Source: Armatimonadota bacterium
GTDB lineage: Bacteria; Armatimonadota; Zipacnadia; UBA1398; JAKPQA01
Direction: 5' to 3'
Assembly: GCA_029547025.1 (NCBI GenBank)
Contig: JAKPQA010000307.1
Span: forward strand, 1-45,828
Length of the DNA: 45,828 nucleotides
This document shows, in pieces, positions 32,439-41,859 of this stretch. Below the pieces are notes generated by a model, which was not told where the DNA came from, did not search any database, and saw nothing but the letters and a program-made list of their open reading frames with translations. Positions within the stretch are counted from its first letter, which is position 1. The number at the start of each line of letters is the position of its first letter. The position numbers and the translations under genes were made by a program.

Positions 32439-33509
32439 CTATCGGCTGAACCGCTCCTGGACGCTGGGCAGCGCCGGGAACGGCGCGTGTGGTGGCATCT
32501 GGTACCAGTAGGCCACCGACGCGATATCGTCGGCCAGTGGCTGATACTTCCCGTTGGGCCACCAGCCGAGGGCCTGGATGGTGACCCTGAGATCCTCATC
32601 GAACCGGATTGGGTCCATGATGTGCCAGCGGTACAGGCCGTGTTTCGGGACGGCGCCCGGCTCCCGCTCGTACATCGGATACCCGAGGAAGGGCGCCGTG
32701 TACGTCTGCCCATCGAAGCACCACGCGCCTCCGACGTAATCCTCGGTGCCCGTGCCGCAGATCGTCGGGAACTCACGATCGCCATCGATGAAGAACTTCA
32801 CCTCGCCCTCGCCCCACCACCCGTCGGCAAGCTGTGTCCACGCGAGATACGTGCCCACGTACTGCCCCTTGCCGCGAACGCCGTCCAGGATCACGTGGTC
32901 GGGGGCCTCCCGCGGCGTGACCGAACGTCGCCATTGGGCATGGAAGTACGCGGCACATTCCGGAATCTCGGTCAGGCAGTAGTTCACCTGGTAGAAGAAC
33001 CCTCCGATGGGCTCCCATCGCTGGTTCTCGATGGTGATCTTGGCCGACTTCCGAAACGGCATGGGCCAGTAGGAGTTGAAGCCGCCGCTTGGGTTCACAT
33101 TGATGGGGAGGGACACGATGTTCGTTCGCCGAGCGTGACCGTTGCAGAAGAAGTCCCCCAGCGGCACCTCGACGCTCGGCGTGTCCTCGCCATCCCAGTA
33201 CATCCGCAAGACGCACTCGCGGTAGGACTTGGGGGTGGCCGTGATCCAGATGTGCTGGATCACGCCCGGACCATCGATGGCCGCGAGGGTCGTCGTCGAG
33301 CCCGCCGGCAGGTCGATGCATGGGCGAACCTTCCATCCGGCGCCCAGATCGCCCGCGGCTCCCACGCCGCGTTCGGGCACCTCGCGGGCTCCGCCTCCCT
33401 TGGCGCCGTTGGGGTTCTCCGCACAGATGGAGCGCGTCTTGCCGTCGATCAGGAAGGGCGTCCGCGAGAGCCCAAAGGCCAGGCCGCTCGCCCAGTCGTC
33501 GTGGGGCAT
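32439..33509 (-). CDS. GH172 (DUF2961) furanosidase
   Basis: The ATG at 33509 follows GAGGCGG; the frame is open to 33662 but that part is Arg-rich and lacks a ribosome site. The 356-residue product matches DUF2961, now GH172, whose members cleave or form alpha-D-fructofuranosides and D-arabinofuranosides. Two conserved acidic blocks lie about 21 residues apart, as in known members: Glu234/Glu236 in WWGEGEVKFFIDGD and Glu256 in ICGTGTEDYVGG. Other typical motifs are GPGVIQHIWIT, LRMYWDGEDTPSVEVPLGDFF and LYRWHIMDPIRFDEDL. There is no signal peptide, so it acts on imported sugars or with a missed leader. It lies in the minus-strand run with sixA downstream. Confidence 0.88.
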   Translation of the reverse strand: MPHDDWASGLAFGLSRTPFLIDGKTRSICAENPNGAKGGGAREVPERGVGAAGDLGAGWKVRPCIDLPAGSTTTLAAIDGPGVIQHIWITATPKSYRECVLRMYWDGEDTPSVEVPLGDFFCNGHARRTNIVSLPINVNPSGGFNSYWPMPFRKSAKITIENQRWEPIGGFFYQVNYCLTEIPECAAYFHAQWRRSVTPREAPDHVILDGVRGKGQYVGTYLAWTQLADGWWGEGEVKFFIDGDREFPTICGTGTEDYVGGAWCFDGQTYTAPFLGYPMYEREPGAVPKHGLYRWHIMDPIRFDEDLRVTIQALGWWPNGKYQPLADDIASVAYWYQMPPHAPFPALPSVQERFSR

Positions 33510-33613
33510 GGTGACATCGCCGCCTCGTCCGCAGTGTGGCCGTGCGTGGAACGCATTCAGGCTTCGCTGGAACCGGCGGACCCTCCTGCGCCGGGCGGCC
33601 GGGCGGCGGCCCG

Positions 33614-35179
33614 CTAGCTCGAACCGATCCGCTCCTCCCAGCGCTGGCGCAGGAAGGGCCATGGCGAGAGCGACAGGATCCGGTTCACGGCCTCGTCTTC
33701 GCCATGGTCAGCGGCGAGGCGGAGGGCGTCGAAGTAGACGTTCAGCACTGCGGGCTTCACATCGCGTGGTTCCGCCAAGCCGATGGATGACAGCGGCCAC
33801 CAGATGCCCTCGATCACCGCGATAGCCTGGCGGTAGTTCTCGCTGGCGTCGTGGTGCTGGCCCTTGGACTGGGCGATACGTGCCAGCACATGGTAGCCCT
33901 GCCAAAGGGTATGCCGAGCCTGGAGGCGACCTGCGATCTCGATGGCGTCGTGGGCGGTCTTGGAGGCGTTCCGGCGATCGGTCTGCGCGAGCTGTACCGA
34001 GGCCAGGTGGAGCTTCGCCTCGGCGGTCAGGCTTTGGGCCTCGGCCTCGTCGGCTTCGGTCATTACCTGGCTGAGCAGCGCGATGGCGGCCCGATGGTCG
34101 CCCGCGGCGGCCGCCAGACGGCCCTTCAGCAGCTCGGCGCGGACGTGGCCCTCGAAGTCCTTGGATCCCTCCGCCAGCTCGCTCGCCCGAGCGATGGGGC
34201 CCTCTGCGTTGTCCAGGTCTTCAGCGGCGAGGAAGGCCTCGGCCAGCGCGAGTTCCGCCTCCAGCTCAGCCGAATGGCTGGCGCAAGCGCGGGCACCTCG
34301 CTGGGCGGCGTAGGCATGGGTCAGCGCCGGCTCGCAGAGACCGGCCAGGGCGAACCACTCCGAGAGCGCCACATTGACCCGGGCGGTGCGCTCCGCATCT
34401 CCGGCCAGCTCCGCCACCTGGAGTGCCTGGTCGAGAGGCTGCCAGCCCTCCGCCATCTCACCCCGGCGCGTGTGCGCCGTCCCCATCAGAATCAGCGCAT
34501 CCAGCCGCAGGGGCGCCGACGCGGCGCTGGCGCCGGCGTCGGCCATCGCTTGCGCTGACGCCAGCGCGGCCTTCGTGTCGCCCCGCGAGAGGTGCAGGGA
34601 TGCCTCGAGCTGATGCACATGGGCGCGGAAGGTCGCTTCGGCCCGCGATACGGTGCGCTGGGCCTCCTCCAGACCCGCGAGGGCCAGACCAAACTGCCCC
34701 AGGCGCTGGCGCACATGGCTCTGCGTCAGCAGACCCAGGCACCGGTGTACCCAGTCGGGCGCGTCAGCCAGTTGGCTGGCCTGGTTCAGCGCCGCGTGAG
34801 GGTCGCCGAGATCGAGGAGCACGCCGGCCAAGGCCTGACGCGTCTGAAGCTCGCGGTCTACGGCACCGATGCCCTGCCACAAGCCGGCGGCCTGCTCATA
34901 GGCCTCCCGGGCTCCATCGAGCTCGCCGAGCTGCAGATATGCCTGGCCAAGCATCTGGAACGCGTTGGCCTTGGCAGCCGGGTCGCCGAGGGCGTCGGCG
35001 AGCTCGATCACATCGCGGCAAGCGTCGGCGAGCCCCCGCGGGTCCGCGGGCCCCGCCATGGCCCGCGCCAGCGAGAGCGAGTCGTCGAGCCGCTCACGTA
35101 GGCGCTGCCGCTCGGTACCGGATACGCCCCGAGGCGTCTCGTCCTTGGGACCTTCCGGGCGCACATCCCAACCCAGCAC
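33614..35179 (-). CDS. TPR-repeat protein
   Basis: The frame opens at 35254 but the GTG near 35179 (VLGWDVRPEGPKDE) sits behind GGGGAGG and is the better start; about 521 residues. The protein is almost wholly helical with many 34-40-residue TPR-type pairs: AFQMLGQAYLQLGELDGAREA, RQALAGVLLDLGDPHAALNQA, LILMGTAHTRRGEMAEGWQPL, YHVLARIAQSKGQHHDASENY. It resembles the TPR sensor parts of guanylate-cyclase or kinase proteins, but no output domain is present. No signal peptide. A scaffold or regulatory role is likely. It is the first gene of the long minus-strand run and is divergent from the pseudopilin at 35508. Confidence 0.85.
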   Translation of the reverse strand: MLGWDVRPEGPKDETPRGVSGTERQRLRERLDDSLSLARAMAGPADPRGLADACRDVIELADALGDPAAKANAFQMLGQAYLQLGELDGAREAYEQAAGLWQGIGAVDRELQTRQALAGVLLDLGDPHAALNQASQLADAPDWVHRCLGLLTQSHVRQRLGQFGLALAGLEEAQRTVSRAEATFRAHVHQLEASLHLSRGDTKAALASAQAMADAGASAASAPLRLDALILMGTAHTRRGEMAEGWQPLDQALQVAELAGDAERTARVNVALSEWFALAGLCEPALTHAYAAQRGARACASHSAELEAELALAEAFLAAEDLDNAEGPIARASELAEGSKDFEGHVRAELLKGRLAAAAGDHRAAIALLSQVMTEADEAEAQSLTAEAKLHLASVQLAQTDRRNASKTAHDAIEIAGRLQARHTLWQGYHVLARIAQSKGQHHDASENYRQAIAVIEGIWWPLSSIGLAEPRDVKPAVLNVYFDALRLAADHGEDEAVNRILSLSPWPFLRQRWEERIGSS

Positions 35180-35507
35180 TGAAGCCGGCCCTCCCCAGAC
35201 TCCCACCCCACCGCTCGGGCCACCATGGCCCGAGCCCGCCAACCCCGTCGCCACCCCTGACCCGATCCGCGCCTCTCACGATTGCGGAGCGACGCTTGAC
35301 ATTCACGTGTTGGGCGTGATACCAGGATTTTACGTTGGAAACCGCCCGCCGTCAACCGCGTTCCCACGCCCCGCAGCTCCTTTCTTTGCGGGTTCCATGT
35401 CTGGGTCCTTCTGAACGACACCGCGTGAGAAAACGTCTGCAGGGGTATGCTGAGCATTAGGTCTCTTTTCGGTCTTCCCACGGGCCGACGCCCAAGGAGG
35501 TCCCTTT
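35180..35507. promoter_or_regulatory. Divergent region between TPR and pseudopilin genes
   Basis: No gene is visible. On the plus strand a perfect -35-like TTGACA lies at 35296-35301; 18 bases later only a weak -10 (TACCAG, 35320-35325) follows, so a promoter is possible but unproven. AAGGAGG at 35494-35500 is the ribosome site of the pseudopilin. Confidence 0.35.
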
Positions 35508-36209
35508 ATGGCCACGCGCACCGGGTGGACGGGTCCGCGCCCCGGTTCGGCCCGGGGCTTCACTCTTATCGAGCTTCTCGTTGTGATCGCGATCATTGCC
35601 ATCCTGGCTTCCATCGTGATGCCCGTGTACTCGAAGGCACGCGAGAAGGCCGTCTCGGTCAGTTGCCTCTCCAACATCAAGCAGATCGGTACCGCGGCGA
35701 CCATGTACGCCCACGACTGGGACCTCAAGTTCCCGAGCGGCCTGTACCTGACAGGGGTCGGCGAGTCCTGGTGGCGTTGGCCCGACATGCTCCAGCCCTA
35801 TGTCCAGAACTACCAGCTGTTCTTCTGCCCTGACTCCGTCGAGATCCAGGACACCATCATCTGGGGCCAGTACGCCTACAACGCGGAGTGGGTCCTGGTC
35901 CAGCACACCCAGGCCCGGGTCCCCATGCACCTCAAGATCACCAACACCAAGCGGCCGTCGGAGCAGATCCTCTTCACCGAGACCATTGAGCTGCCCACCG
36001 TGGATGGCTACCCCGCCGGCGCGCCGTACCTTGAGCCCGGATCGACCACCAACCAGGAGATCTTCGACATGCTCACCGACCGGCACATGGGCGGCTGCAA
36101 CAACGTGTTCGTCGACAGCCACGCCAAGTGGATCAGCAAGCAGCAGCTCATGAGCAATCCCACCATGCTCCACCAGGACTGGTTCCAGATCGCCGACGTG
36201 TGGGACTGA
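35508..36209 (+). CDS. DUF1559-type pseudopilin
   Basis: The ATG at 35508 follows AAGGAGG with 7-base spacing. The 233-residue protein has a 17-residue leader ending in RG, then [20 protein letters not shown], the class III (prepilin peptidase) signal with Glu at +5. [22 protein letters not shown] block follows, and near the C-terminus [16 protein letters not shown], the HX9DG-like motif of DUF1559 proteins in which the usual GDGH reads VDSH. The globular part includes [18 protein letters not shown]. It is likely a minor pilin or type II secretion pseudopilin exported and cleaved at the inner membrane. It differs clearly from the three paralogues near 41-44 kb. Confidence 0.92.
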   Translation: MATRTGWTGPRPGSARGFTLIELLVVIAIIAILASIVMPVYSKAREKAVSVSCLSNIKQIGTAATMYAHDWDLKFPSGLYLTGVGESWWRWPDMLQPYVQNYQLFFCPDSVEIQDTIIWGQYAYNAEWVLVQHTQARVPMHLKITNTKRPSEQILFTETIELPTVDGYPAGAPYLEPGSTTNQEIFDMLTDRHMGGCNNVFVDSHAKWISKQQLMSNPTMLHQDWFQIADVWD

Positions 36210-36601
36210 AGCGCAGGGGTCATGGAGCAGGCGTTGGGTTAAGCTCCGGCCCATCGCCCAGTGGGTGGTGCTTCACAGGCTCTCTGAGGCGCGGCCGCCC
36301 CGGCGGAGCGAGGGACCCGGCCGTTGACCGCCGCGCGAACGGTGCTCGCAGCGTGGTGGACCGCCCGCGGCTCGCGGACCATGGCGATGCTGCGATCCCG
36401 TGCGGGACCTGATCACTGCGCGGCCCGACGCCCTCGAGGCCAGCACGGCCATATGGGCCTCCTCGTGACTCCCCACCCCCTGACGCGCTTCACCCACACC
36501 CGCTCTGAGCTCTCGCCCTCCTCCGGCATGGAAGGGATCGGACGCGTCCGCGTCGCAATGCGGGGCCGTCTACCAGTGGAAGGACGGAGGGAATCCGGCC
36601 C
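36210..36601. other. Intergenic region, nothing convincing
   Basis: This 392-base gap separates the pseudopilin from the GH38-like gene. I see only a short CGGACGCGTCCG palindrome near 36540 and the GGAGGG ribosome site before 36602. No gene or clear promoter was recognised. Confidence 0.4.
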
Positions 36602-39600
36602 ATGGCGCGACCATGCGATCCACCCGCGGAGCGCCTGTGCAGGCTCGCGATGCTTGCACTGCTTCCGCTCTTCCTCGTCTCGAGTGCCCGAGGCGAGGTC
36701 ACCGCTGAGTACGGGGAGATCCGTGACGGCCGATGGGTGTTCCCGGACATCGCCGGCCCATCGAGGTCCGATCTGGCTCAGCATGCCACCATACGGGTGG
36801 TCGCCGGCGCTCTCGAGCCGGCGGGCCGAGGCGTCGATGGCCTGAACGACGGCACCGTGCCCTGCGTGGGCGGAATCCAGGAGGCCGGGGTGTCGCTCAC
36901 GAGCGCCAACGTCGATGGCGGGAAGCTGCTCATGGACCTGGGCTCGCCTCAGGCGATCCATCAGGTCAACTCCTACTCGTTCCACCGCTACGAGCCCGAC
37001 CAGGGCGCGCGTGGGCCGCAGGTGTACAGCCTCTACGGGAGCGCCGCGCCCGAGGAGCCGGACGCGAACGATCCCGCTCACTCCGCTGCCTGGACGAAGG
37101 TTGCCGACGTCGATAGCCGCCCCAACGCCGCCGGCGAGGGCTGGGGCGGGCGCGTCCATGGCGTGCAGATCGCCGCGCCCAACGGCGATCTCGGCACCTT
37201 CCGCTGGCTGCTCTGGGATATCCGGCCCACACGGTCACCGCTGGCTTACGCCCCCTCGTACACCCACACCATGTACGCCGAGTTCGACGTCCACTCGACA
37301 GAGAGCCTCGCCCGCTCGCAGCCGGCCGATCGGTGGACACCGTTCCCCGACGTGAAGCGCGTCGTTCTCGCCTTCAAGACCCACTTCGATATCGGCTACA
37401 CCGATCTCGCGCGAGAGGTGCTCGAGCGCTACCGCACGACGATGATCGACGACGCACTCAAGGTCAGCGACGAGCTTGGTGACCTCCCTGGAGGACAGCG
37501 CTTCGTCTGGACGGTGCCCGGCTGGCCCATGGAGTACATCCTCGCCCATCAGCCGCCGGGCGGCGCGCCGCGGCGTGCCCGGATCGAGACCGCCCTGCGC
37601 GCGGGAACCTTCGCCGTCCATGCCCTGCCATTCACGCTTCATACCGAGTCGTTGGACCTGGAGGACCTCTGTCGCGGGCTCACGCACAGCTCGGACTTGT
37701 GCCGCGCCATGGGGCTGCCGCTCCCGCGCGATGCCAAGATGACCGACGTCCCCTGCCACACGTGGGTGGTGCCCACGCTGCTGGCCCATGCGGGGGTCGA
37801 GTTCCTGCACATAGGGTGCAACCCGGCGTCCCAGTCTCCCGAAGTGCCCCCGCTGTTCTGGTGGGAGGGCCCCGACGGCTCGCGGGTACTGACCCAGTAC
37901 TCGACGCAGTATTCCGACGGCCTGATGCCGCCGGAGGGGTGGCCGCACGCCGCCTGGCTGGCCATCATCCACACCGGCGACAACCAAGGGCCGCCTCCCG
38001 CTTTCGAAGTGAGACAGTGGGTCGAAGAAGCACCCCAGCTTTTCCCCGGCGCCGAGGTGACCATCGGGCGTCTGTCGGACTTCGCCGACGCCATGCGCGA
38101 GCTTGGCGGCGAGATCCCGATTGTTCGGGGCGACATGCCCGACACCTGGATCTACGGCCCCATGTCCGACCCTGACGGCGTGGCCTCGGTGCGGAACGCA
38201 CGCCGCTGCCTGGCAGTTGCGGAGGCCCTGCACACCCAACTCCGGACCTGGGGAGCGACGCGGCGCGACATCAAGGCCAGGGTCTGGTCGGCATACGAGC
38301 AGAGCCTGCTGTACGGCGAGCACACCTGGGGCGGTGCGCTGTGGTGGATCGACAGGCTCCCCTATGGTGAGGACTTCACGCGCCGGCGCGCCGCCGGCGA
38401 CTTCGCGCGGCTGGAGGAGTCGTGGAAGGAGCACTCGGGCTATGCCCAGGCCGCCGTCCGCCAGGCCTGGCCCGCCTTCCTCGGCGGTCTGGAGACGCTG
38501 GCCGGTGCCGCCGGAGTCGCGGGGCGACGCATTGTGGTGCACAACCCGCTACCGTGGGACCGAGGCGGGTCGGTGGGTGTTCCGTGGCCCTGGCCGGTAC
38601 CCAGCAGCGTCCGCACGCCCGGGGGGCCGCGCACCCCGGTCGAGTACCGCGGAGGGGGCCTGTTCTTCGAGGCCCCGCGAGTTCCCGCCATGGGCTACGT
38701 CACCTATGTGCCCGACCCGGTGCCCGCGGAGCCCGAGACCCTGTCGCGCACCGATGCTGAGACCGGGGTCATCGAGAGTCCTTACTTCCGGGCCACGCTC
38801 GACCGGCGCCGTGGCGCCGTGGCCTCGCTCATCGACAAGCGCACCGGCCGCGAGTTGGCGGACCAGGCGGCACCCTTCGGGCTCGGGCAGCTTCTGCACG
38901 AGCGGTTCTGCCGAAGTCAGACCGAGGGGTTCCGCGAAGCCTACACCCGCGGCGGCTTCAGCTGGACCGACGAGTTCGGCAAGCCGGCGATGCCCGTGGA
39001 TGAGGCGGCACCCTACGAGGCGCTGTCGCCCACCGACTGCACCCTGGAGTTCGCACAGCACATCGGCTCGGTCGAGGCGACGCTCCGGTCGGAGTCCGGC
39101 CATGGCCTGCCGTACGTGGTGAGGCTGCGCGTGTCCTTGCCCCTGCACCGCCCATCGGTTGAGCTGCTCCTCACGCTGGAAGGCAAGCCGGCCGACTCTT
39201 GGCCCGAGGCGGGATGGATGTGCCTCCCGCTCAACGTCGACCGGCCCCAGTTCCGCCTCGGGCGCGTCGGGTCCATCGTCGACCCGGCGCGTGATCTGGT
39301 GCCTGGATCGAACCACCACCTGTTCTGGCTCCAAACGGGCCTGACCGTGACAGATCCGTCGGGCAGGGGTGTGGGACTGTGTCCCATCGACCATCCACTG
39401 GTGGCACTGGGCGAGCCCGGGTGCTATCGGTACGACCGCGAGTACACTCCAGCCAGGCCGTACGTCTTCGTGAACCTGTTCAACAACCAGTGGAGCACCA
39501 ACTTCCGCCTGTGGAACGAGGGAACGTGGCGGTCCGGCATCACGCTCTGGGCCGTCGATGGCCACGACCCCGATTCGCTGGTGACCCCTGCACTTGAGGC

Positions 39601-39940
39601 GTTGCTCTCCCTGGCGGCGGCGTCGGCAGAGGGCCCGCCAGGCCCGCTGCCGCCCGAGAGGCGTGGCCTCGAGCTATCGCTGCCAGGCGTCCGGGTTGCC
39701 GCCTTCGGCCCCAACCCCGATGGTGAGGGCACCCTGCTCCGCCTGTGGGAGCTGGCGGGGCGCGGAGGCCCATGCCGGGTCCGCCTACCCGAGGGGAGCC
39801 GGACGCGTGTCGTCCAGCCGGTCGATCTGCGTGGGCGGCCGCAAGGGGAGCCCATACGCGCGCGGGGGGGCCAGTTCTCGGTCCAGATCCGGCCGTTCGC
39901 GCCCGTGAGCCTGCTGCTCGACGGCCAAACTCAGCACTGA
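36602..39940 (+). CDS. Secreted GH38-like alpha-mannosidase (DUF5054)
   Basis: The ATG at 36602 follows GGAGGG; a shorter start at 36650 is possible. The leader (LCRLAMLALLPLFLVSSARG) is a signal peptide. The 1112-residue product begins with a discoidin-like (F5/8-type) domain at about 65-230 (GVDGLNDGTVPC, LLMDLGSPQAIHQVNSYSF). The GH38-type catalytic part follows: AFKTHFDIGYTDLA with His261 and Asp263 as zinc ligands, and a later DVPCHTWVVP block where the nucleophile region is expected. YGEHTWGGALWW and IVVHNPLPWDR are typical of the family's later parts, which end in a beta-sandwich domain. I recognise this as the DUF5054 branch of GH38. It probably hydrolyses alpha-mannosides or a related sugar outside the cytoplasm. 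First gene of a likely operon with yjbQ and a GNAT. Confidence 0.85.
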   Translation: MARPCDPPAERLCRLAMLALLPLFLVSSARGEVTAEYGEIRDGRWVFPDIAGPSRSDLAQHATIRVVAGALEPAGRGVDGLNDGTVPCVGGIQEAGVSLTSANVDGGKLLMDLGSPQAIHQVNSYSFHRYEPDQGARGPQVYSLYGSAAPEEPDANDPAHSAAWTKVADVDSRPNAAGEGWGGRVHGVQIAAPNGDLGTFRWLLWDIRPTRSPLAYAPSYTHTMYAEFDVHSTESLARSQPADRWTPFPDVKRVVLAFKTHFDIGYTDLAREVLERYRTTMIDDALKVSDELGDLPGGQRFVWTVPGWPMEYILAHQPPGGAPRRARIETALRAGTFAVHALPFTLHTESLDLEDLCRGLTHSSDLCRAMGLPLPRDAKMTDVPCHTWVVPTLLAHAGVEFLHIGCNPASQSPEVPPLFWWEGPDGSRVLTQYSTQYSDGLMPPEGWPHAAWLAIIHTGDNQGPPPAFEVRQWVEEAPQLFPGAEVTIGRLSDFADAMRELGGEIPIVRGDMPDTWIYGPMSDPDGVASVRNARRCLAVAEALHTQLRTWGATRRDIKARVWSAYEQSLLYGEHTWGGALWWIDRLPYGEDFTRRRAAGDFARLEESWKEHSGYAQAAVRQAWPAFLGGLETLAGAAGVAGRRIVVHNPLPWDRGGSVGVPWPWPVPSSVRTPGGPRTPVEYRGGGLFFEAPRVPAMGYVTYVPDPVPAEPETLSRTDAETGVIESPYFRATLDRRRGAVASLIDKRTGRELADQAAPFGLGQLLHERFCRSQTEGFREAYTRGGFSWTDEFGKPAMPVDEAAPYEALSPTDCTLEFAQHIGSVEATLRSESGHGLPYVVRLRVSLPLHRPSVELLLTLEGKPADSWPEAGWMCLPLNVDRPQFRLGRVGSIVDPARDLVPGSNHHLFWLQTGLTVTDPSGRGVGLCPIDHPLVALGEPGCYRYDREYTPARPYVFVNLFNNQWSTNFRLWNEGTWRSGITLWAVDGHDPDSLVTPALEALLSLAAASAEGPPGPLPPERRGLELSLPGVRVAAFGPNPDGEGTLLRLWELAGRGGPCRVRLPEGSRTRVVQPVDLRGRPQGEPIRARGGQFSVQIRPFAPVSLLLDGQTQH

Positions 39941-39955
39941 CGGGAGGAGTGACCC

Positions 39956-40369
39956 GTGAAGTCAGCTACCGAGTACCTGTGGTTCGAGACCCGCAGGCAA
40001 CGCGAGTACCTGAACATCACGCCCCAGGTCGAGGAGGTGGTGCGGAAGAGCGGCATCCAGGAGGGCATGGTTCTGGTCTCGGCCATGCACATCACGGCGG
40101 GGGTCTACGTCAACGACGCGGAGAGCGGACTCATCGAGGACATTGACGCGTGGCTCGAGGGTCTGGCCCCATACCGCGAGGGCTACCGGCACCACCGCAC
40201 GGGCGAGACCAATGGCGACGCCCACCTCAAGAGCCTGCTGATCCACCACGAGGTGATCGTTCCCATCACGGGGGGCAGGCTCGACCTCGGGCCCTGGCAG
40301 CAGGTCTATTACGCCGAGTTCGACGGCCGCCGCCGAAAGCGCGTCGTCATCAAGGCCATGGGCGAGTAG
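39956..40369 (+). CDS. yjbQ: YjbQ/UPF0047 family protein
   Basis: The GTG at 39956 follows GGGAGGAG and lies 15 bases after the previous stop. The 137-residue length is standard for the family. Typical blocks: [58 protein letters not shown] and [23 protein letters not shown]. Members have a metal-binding site with His and Cys/Asp residues and a weak thiamine-phosphate synthase activity, but their true role is unclear. Probably co-transcribed with the mannosidase-like and acetyltransferase genes, a grouping that looks coincidental functionally. Confidence 0.93.
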   Translation: MKSATEYLWFETRRQREYLNITPQVEEVVRKSGIQEGMVLVSAMHITAGVYVNDAESGLIEDIDAWLEGLAPYREGYRHHRTGETNGDAHLKSLLIHHEVIVPITGGRLDLGPWQQVYYAEFDGRRRKRVVIKAMGE

Positions 40370-40384
40370 GGAGGCAGTGTACCG

Positions 40385-40852
40385 ATGCAGATCCGCACGT
40401 ACCGTAAGGGTGACCTGCCTGTGCTTCGCGACCTGACCATCGCCACCTTCGGAGGCGCGTCGATCGACCGCAACATCGAGGAACGCTTCGGGCTGCTCAA
40501 CGGCACTGACTGGCAGTGGCGCAAGGCCAGACATATCGATGCCGACGTGGCCGCCAATCCGGCGGGCGTCTTCGTGATGGAGGACGAGGGGGCCATCATC
40601 GGCTTTATCACCACCCGGGTGGACCCCACGACCAAGCTCGGTTGGATCCCCAACATGGCAGTCGCGCCAGGGCACCAGGGCAAGGGCATCGGGCGGAAGC
40701 TCCTGGCGCACGCCATCGCGTACTTCCGCGACCAGGGCATGACCCATGCCAAGATCGAGACCCTCGCGCAGAATGCGGTCGGCTGCCACCTCTACCCATC
40801 GGTGGGGTTTGAGGAAGTCGCCCGGCAGGTTCACTTCGTCATGGCTCTATAA
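40385..40852 (+). CDS. GNAT-family N-acetyltransferase
   Basis: The ATG at 40385 follows GGGAGG. The 155-residue product has the GNAT fold: [17 protein letters not shown] at the N-terminus, [20 protein letters not shown], the acetyl-CoA loop [20 protein letters not shown] (Q/RXXGXG/A) and the [19 protein letters not shown] end. Such enzymes acetylate small molecules or protein N-termini; the substrate is unknown. It is the last gene of the three-gene set that starts with the GH38-like gene. Confidence 0.92.
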   Translation: MQIRTYRKGDLPVLRDLTIATFGGASIDRNIEERFGLLNGTDWQWRKARHIDADVAANPAGVFVMEDEGAIIGFITTRVDPTTKLGWIPNMAVAPGHQGKGIGRKLLAHAIAYFRDQGMTHAKIETLAQNAVGCHLYPSVGFEEVARQVHFVMAL

Positions 40853-40856
40853 GAAT

Positions 40857-40996
40857 CCATAGCAGTCTACAGAGGTATCCTCTCGAACCGGGTGGAATAG
40901 AGCCCCGAGGGGGTATTGCCCGGGGTGGGGCTGTGTCCCCAAAAAATCATAGTAACCATAGCTGGTCACAGAGGAATAGCCCTCGATCCGGCGAAT
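40857..40996 (+). repeat. Two diverged direct repeats flanking a hairpin
   Basis: A segment of about 42 bases appears at 40857-40899 and again at 40956-40996, with shared CCATAGC, ACAGAGG, CTCGA-CCGG and GAAT blocks, roughly three quarters identical by eye. Between them AGCCCC (40901-40906) can pair with GGGGCT (40927-40932), a possible terminator for the acetyltransferase operon. An AT-rich AAAAAATCATAGTAACCATA stretch follows. Confidence 0.45.
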
Positions 40997-41014
40997 GGGC
41001 AGTCGATCACGGGG

Positions 41015-41032
41015 CGGGCTGTGCCCAGCCCG
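41015..41032 (+). promoter_or_regulatory. Leader hairpin before the first TTG-start pilin
   Basis: CGGGCTG-TGCC-CAGCCCG forms a 7-bp stem with a four-base loop, 66 bases before the TTG start. A related CTGTGC...GGCGAAA segment lies at similar distance before the third pilin gene (43592-43606), so the leader may be shared. Confidence 0.4.
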
Positions 41033-41097
41033 TGGGCCGAAACGGGAGTGCTTGGTGCGCGCCGCACCCCCGAGTGTCGAGAGGAGAGTGGGTTGCA

Positions 41098-41859
41098 TTG
41101 CGGTCGAGGTGTAGAGGCTTCACCCTGATCGAGCTGCTTGTGGTTATTGCGATCATTGCCATCCTAGCAGCCATCCTGTTCCCGGTCTTTGCGAAGGCGC
41201 GAGAGAAGGCGCGCCAGGCCTCCTGTCAGAGCAACCTCAAGCAGATCGGCTTGGCTCTGATGCAGTATGCGGGTGATTATGACGACTGCTACCCAGTCGG
41301 TCGCACCTGGTGCAACTACGCCAATGCAGCGCAGAACCTGCAGTACTTCGTCCAGCTTCAGCCCTACTGCAAGAACTGGCAAGTGTTCGCGTGCCCCAGC
41401 TGCCGGGCCAACAACTGCTCGAATGGCTCCATTCCGCACCATGCCGTCAATGCCATGATCAGTGCCGGCTACGCGCCGAGTACCTTCAGTCTCAGCTACG
41501 GGTACAGCGAGGCCATGTGGAACGCTTGGCGTCCCAACGGCGACTACGGCATCAACTGCGGTGGTTTCCCGACGAATCGGCACAAGATGGCGAACATCCC
41601 CACACCCGCGACTGCGCCGATCATCGCCGACTGCTACGGGCTCCTCAACAACGGCGCCCGCATCGGCTGGGCCAATGTCTGCGCCGCCGCGTGCAACGCG
41701 GACCGGCAAGTCGATGGCAACACGCGTCACAACGGTGGGTCCAATGTGTGCTTTGGTGATGGGCACGTCAAGTTCTTCAATGCCCGTGCCTGCGTGACGA
41801 ACTGGGACACGGGCCAGTGGCAGGCAGGATGCAAGTGGTGGGGTAACGGGCGCGACTAG
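41098..41859 (+). CDS. DUF1559-type pseudopilin, paralogue 1 (TTG start)
   Basis: The conserved reading starts at TTG 41098, behind GAGAGGAGAG, giving the leader MRSRCRG followed by [20 protein letters not shown], with Glu at +5 for prepilin-peptidase processing; an upstream frame to 40933 is not supported. The 253-residue protein continues [19 protein letters not shown] and [15 protein letters not shown]. The Cys-rich middle includes [17 protein letters not shown], and [16 protein letters not shown] is the HX9DG-type motif near the C-terminus. It ends [13 protein letters not shown]. The many paired cysteines suggest disulfides outside the membrane. Likely a pilin or pseudopilin subunit. Nearly colinear with two downstream paralogues. 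Confidence 0.92.
   Translation: MRSRCRGFTLIELLVVIAIIAILAAILFPVFAKAREKARQASCQSNLKQIGLALMQYAGDYDDCYPVGRTWCNYANAAQNLQYFVQLQPYCKNWQVFACPSCRANNCSNGSIPHHAVNAMISAGYAPSTFSLSYGYSEAMWNAWRPNGDYGINCGGFPTNRHKMANIPTPATAPIIADCYGLLNNGARIGWANVCAAACNADRQVDGNTRHNGGSNVCFGDGHVKFFNARACVTNWDTGQWQAGCKWWGNGRD

Noticed and set aside
31902-33617. 571-codon plus-strand frame opposite sixA and GH172
   Set aside because: It is antisense to two genes with clear catalytic motifs and has an Arg/His/Asp-rich composition with no domain. Long antisense frames are normal in high-GC DNA.
40847-41098. 83-codon minus-strand frame before the pilin array
   Set aside because: It is just a reading through the two direct repeats and leader hairpin; the repeated peptide pieces come from the DNA repeat.
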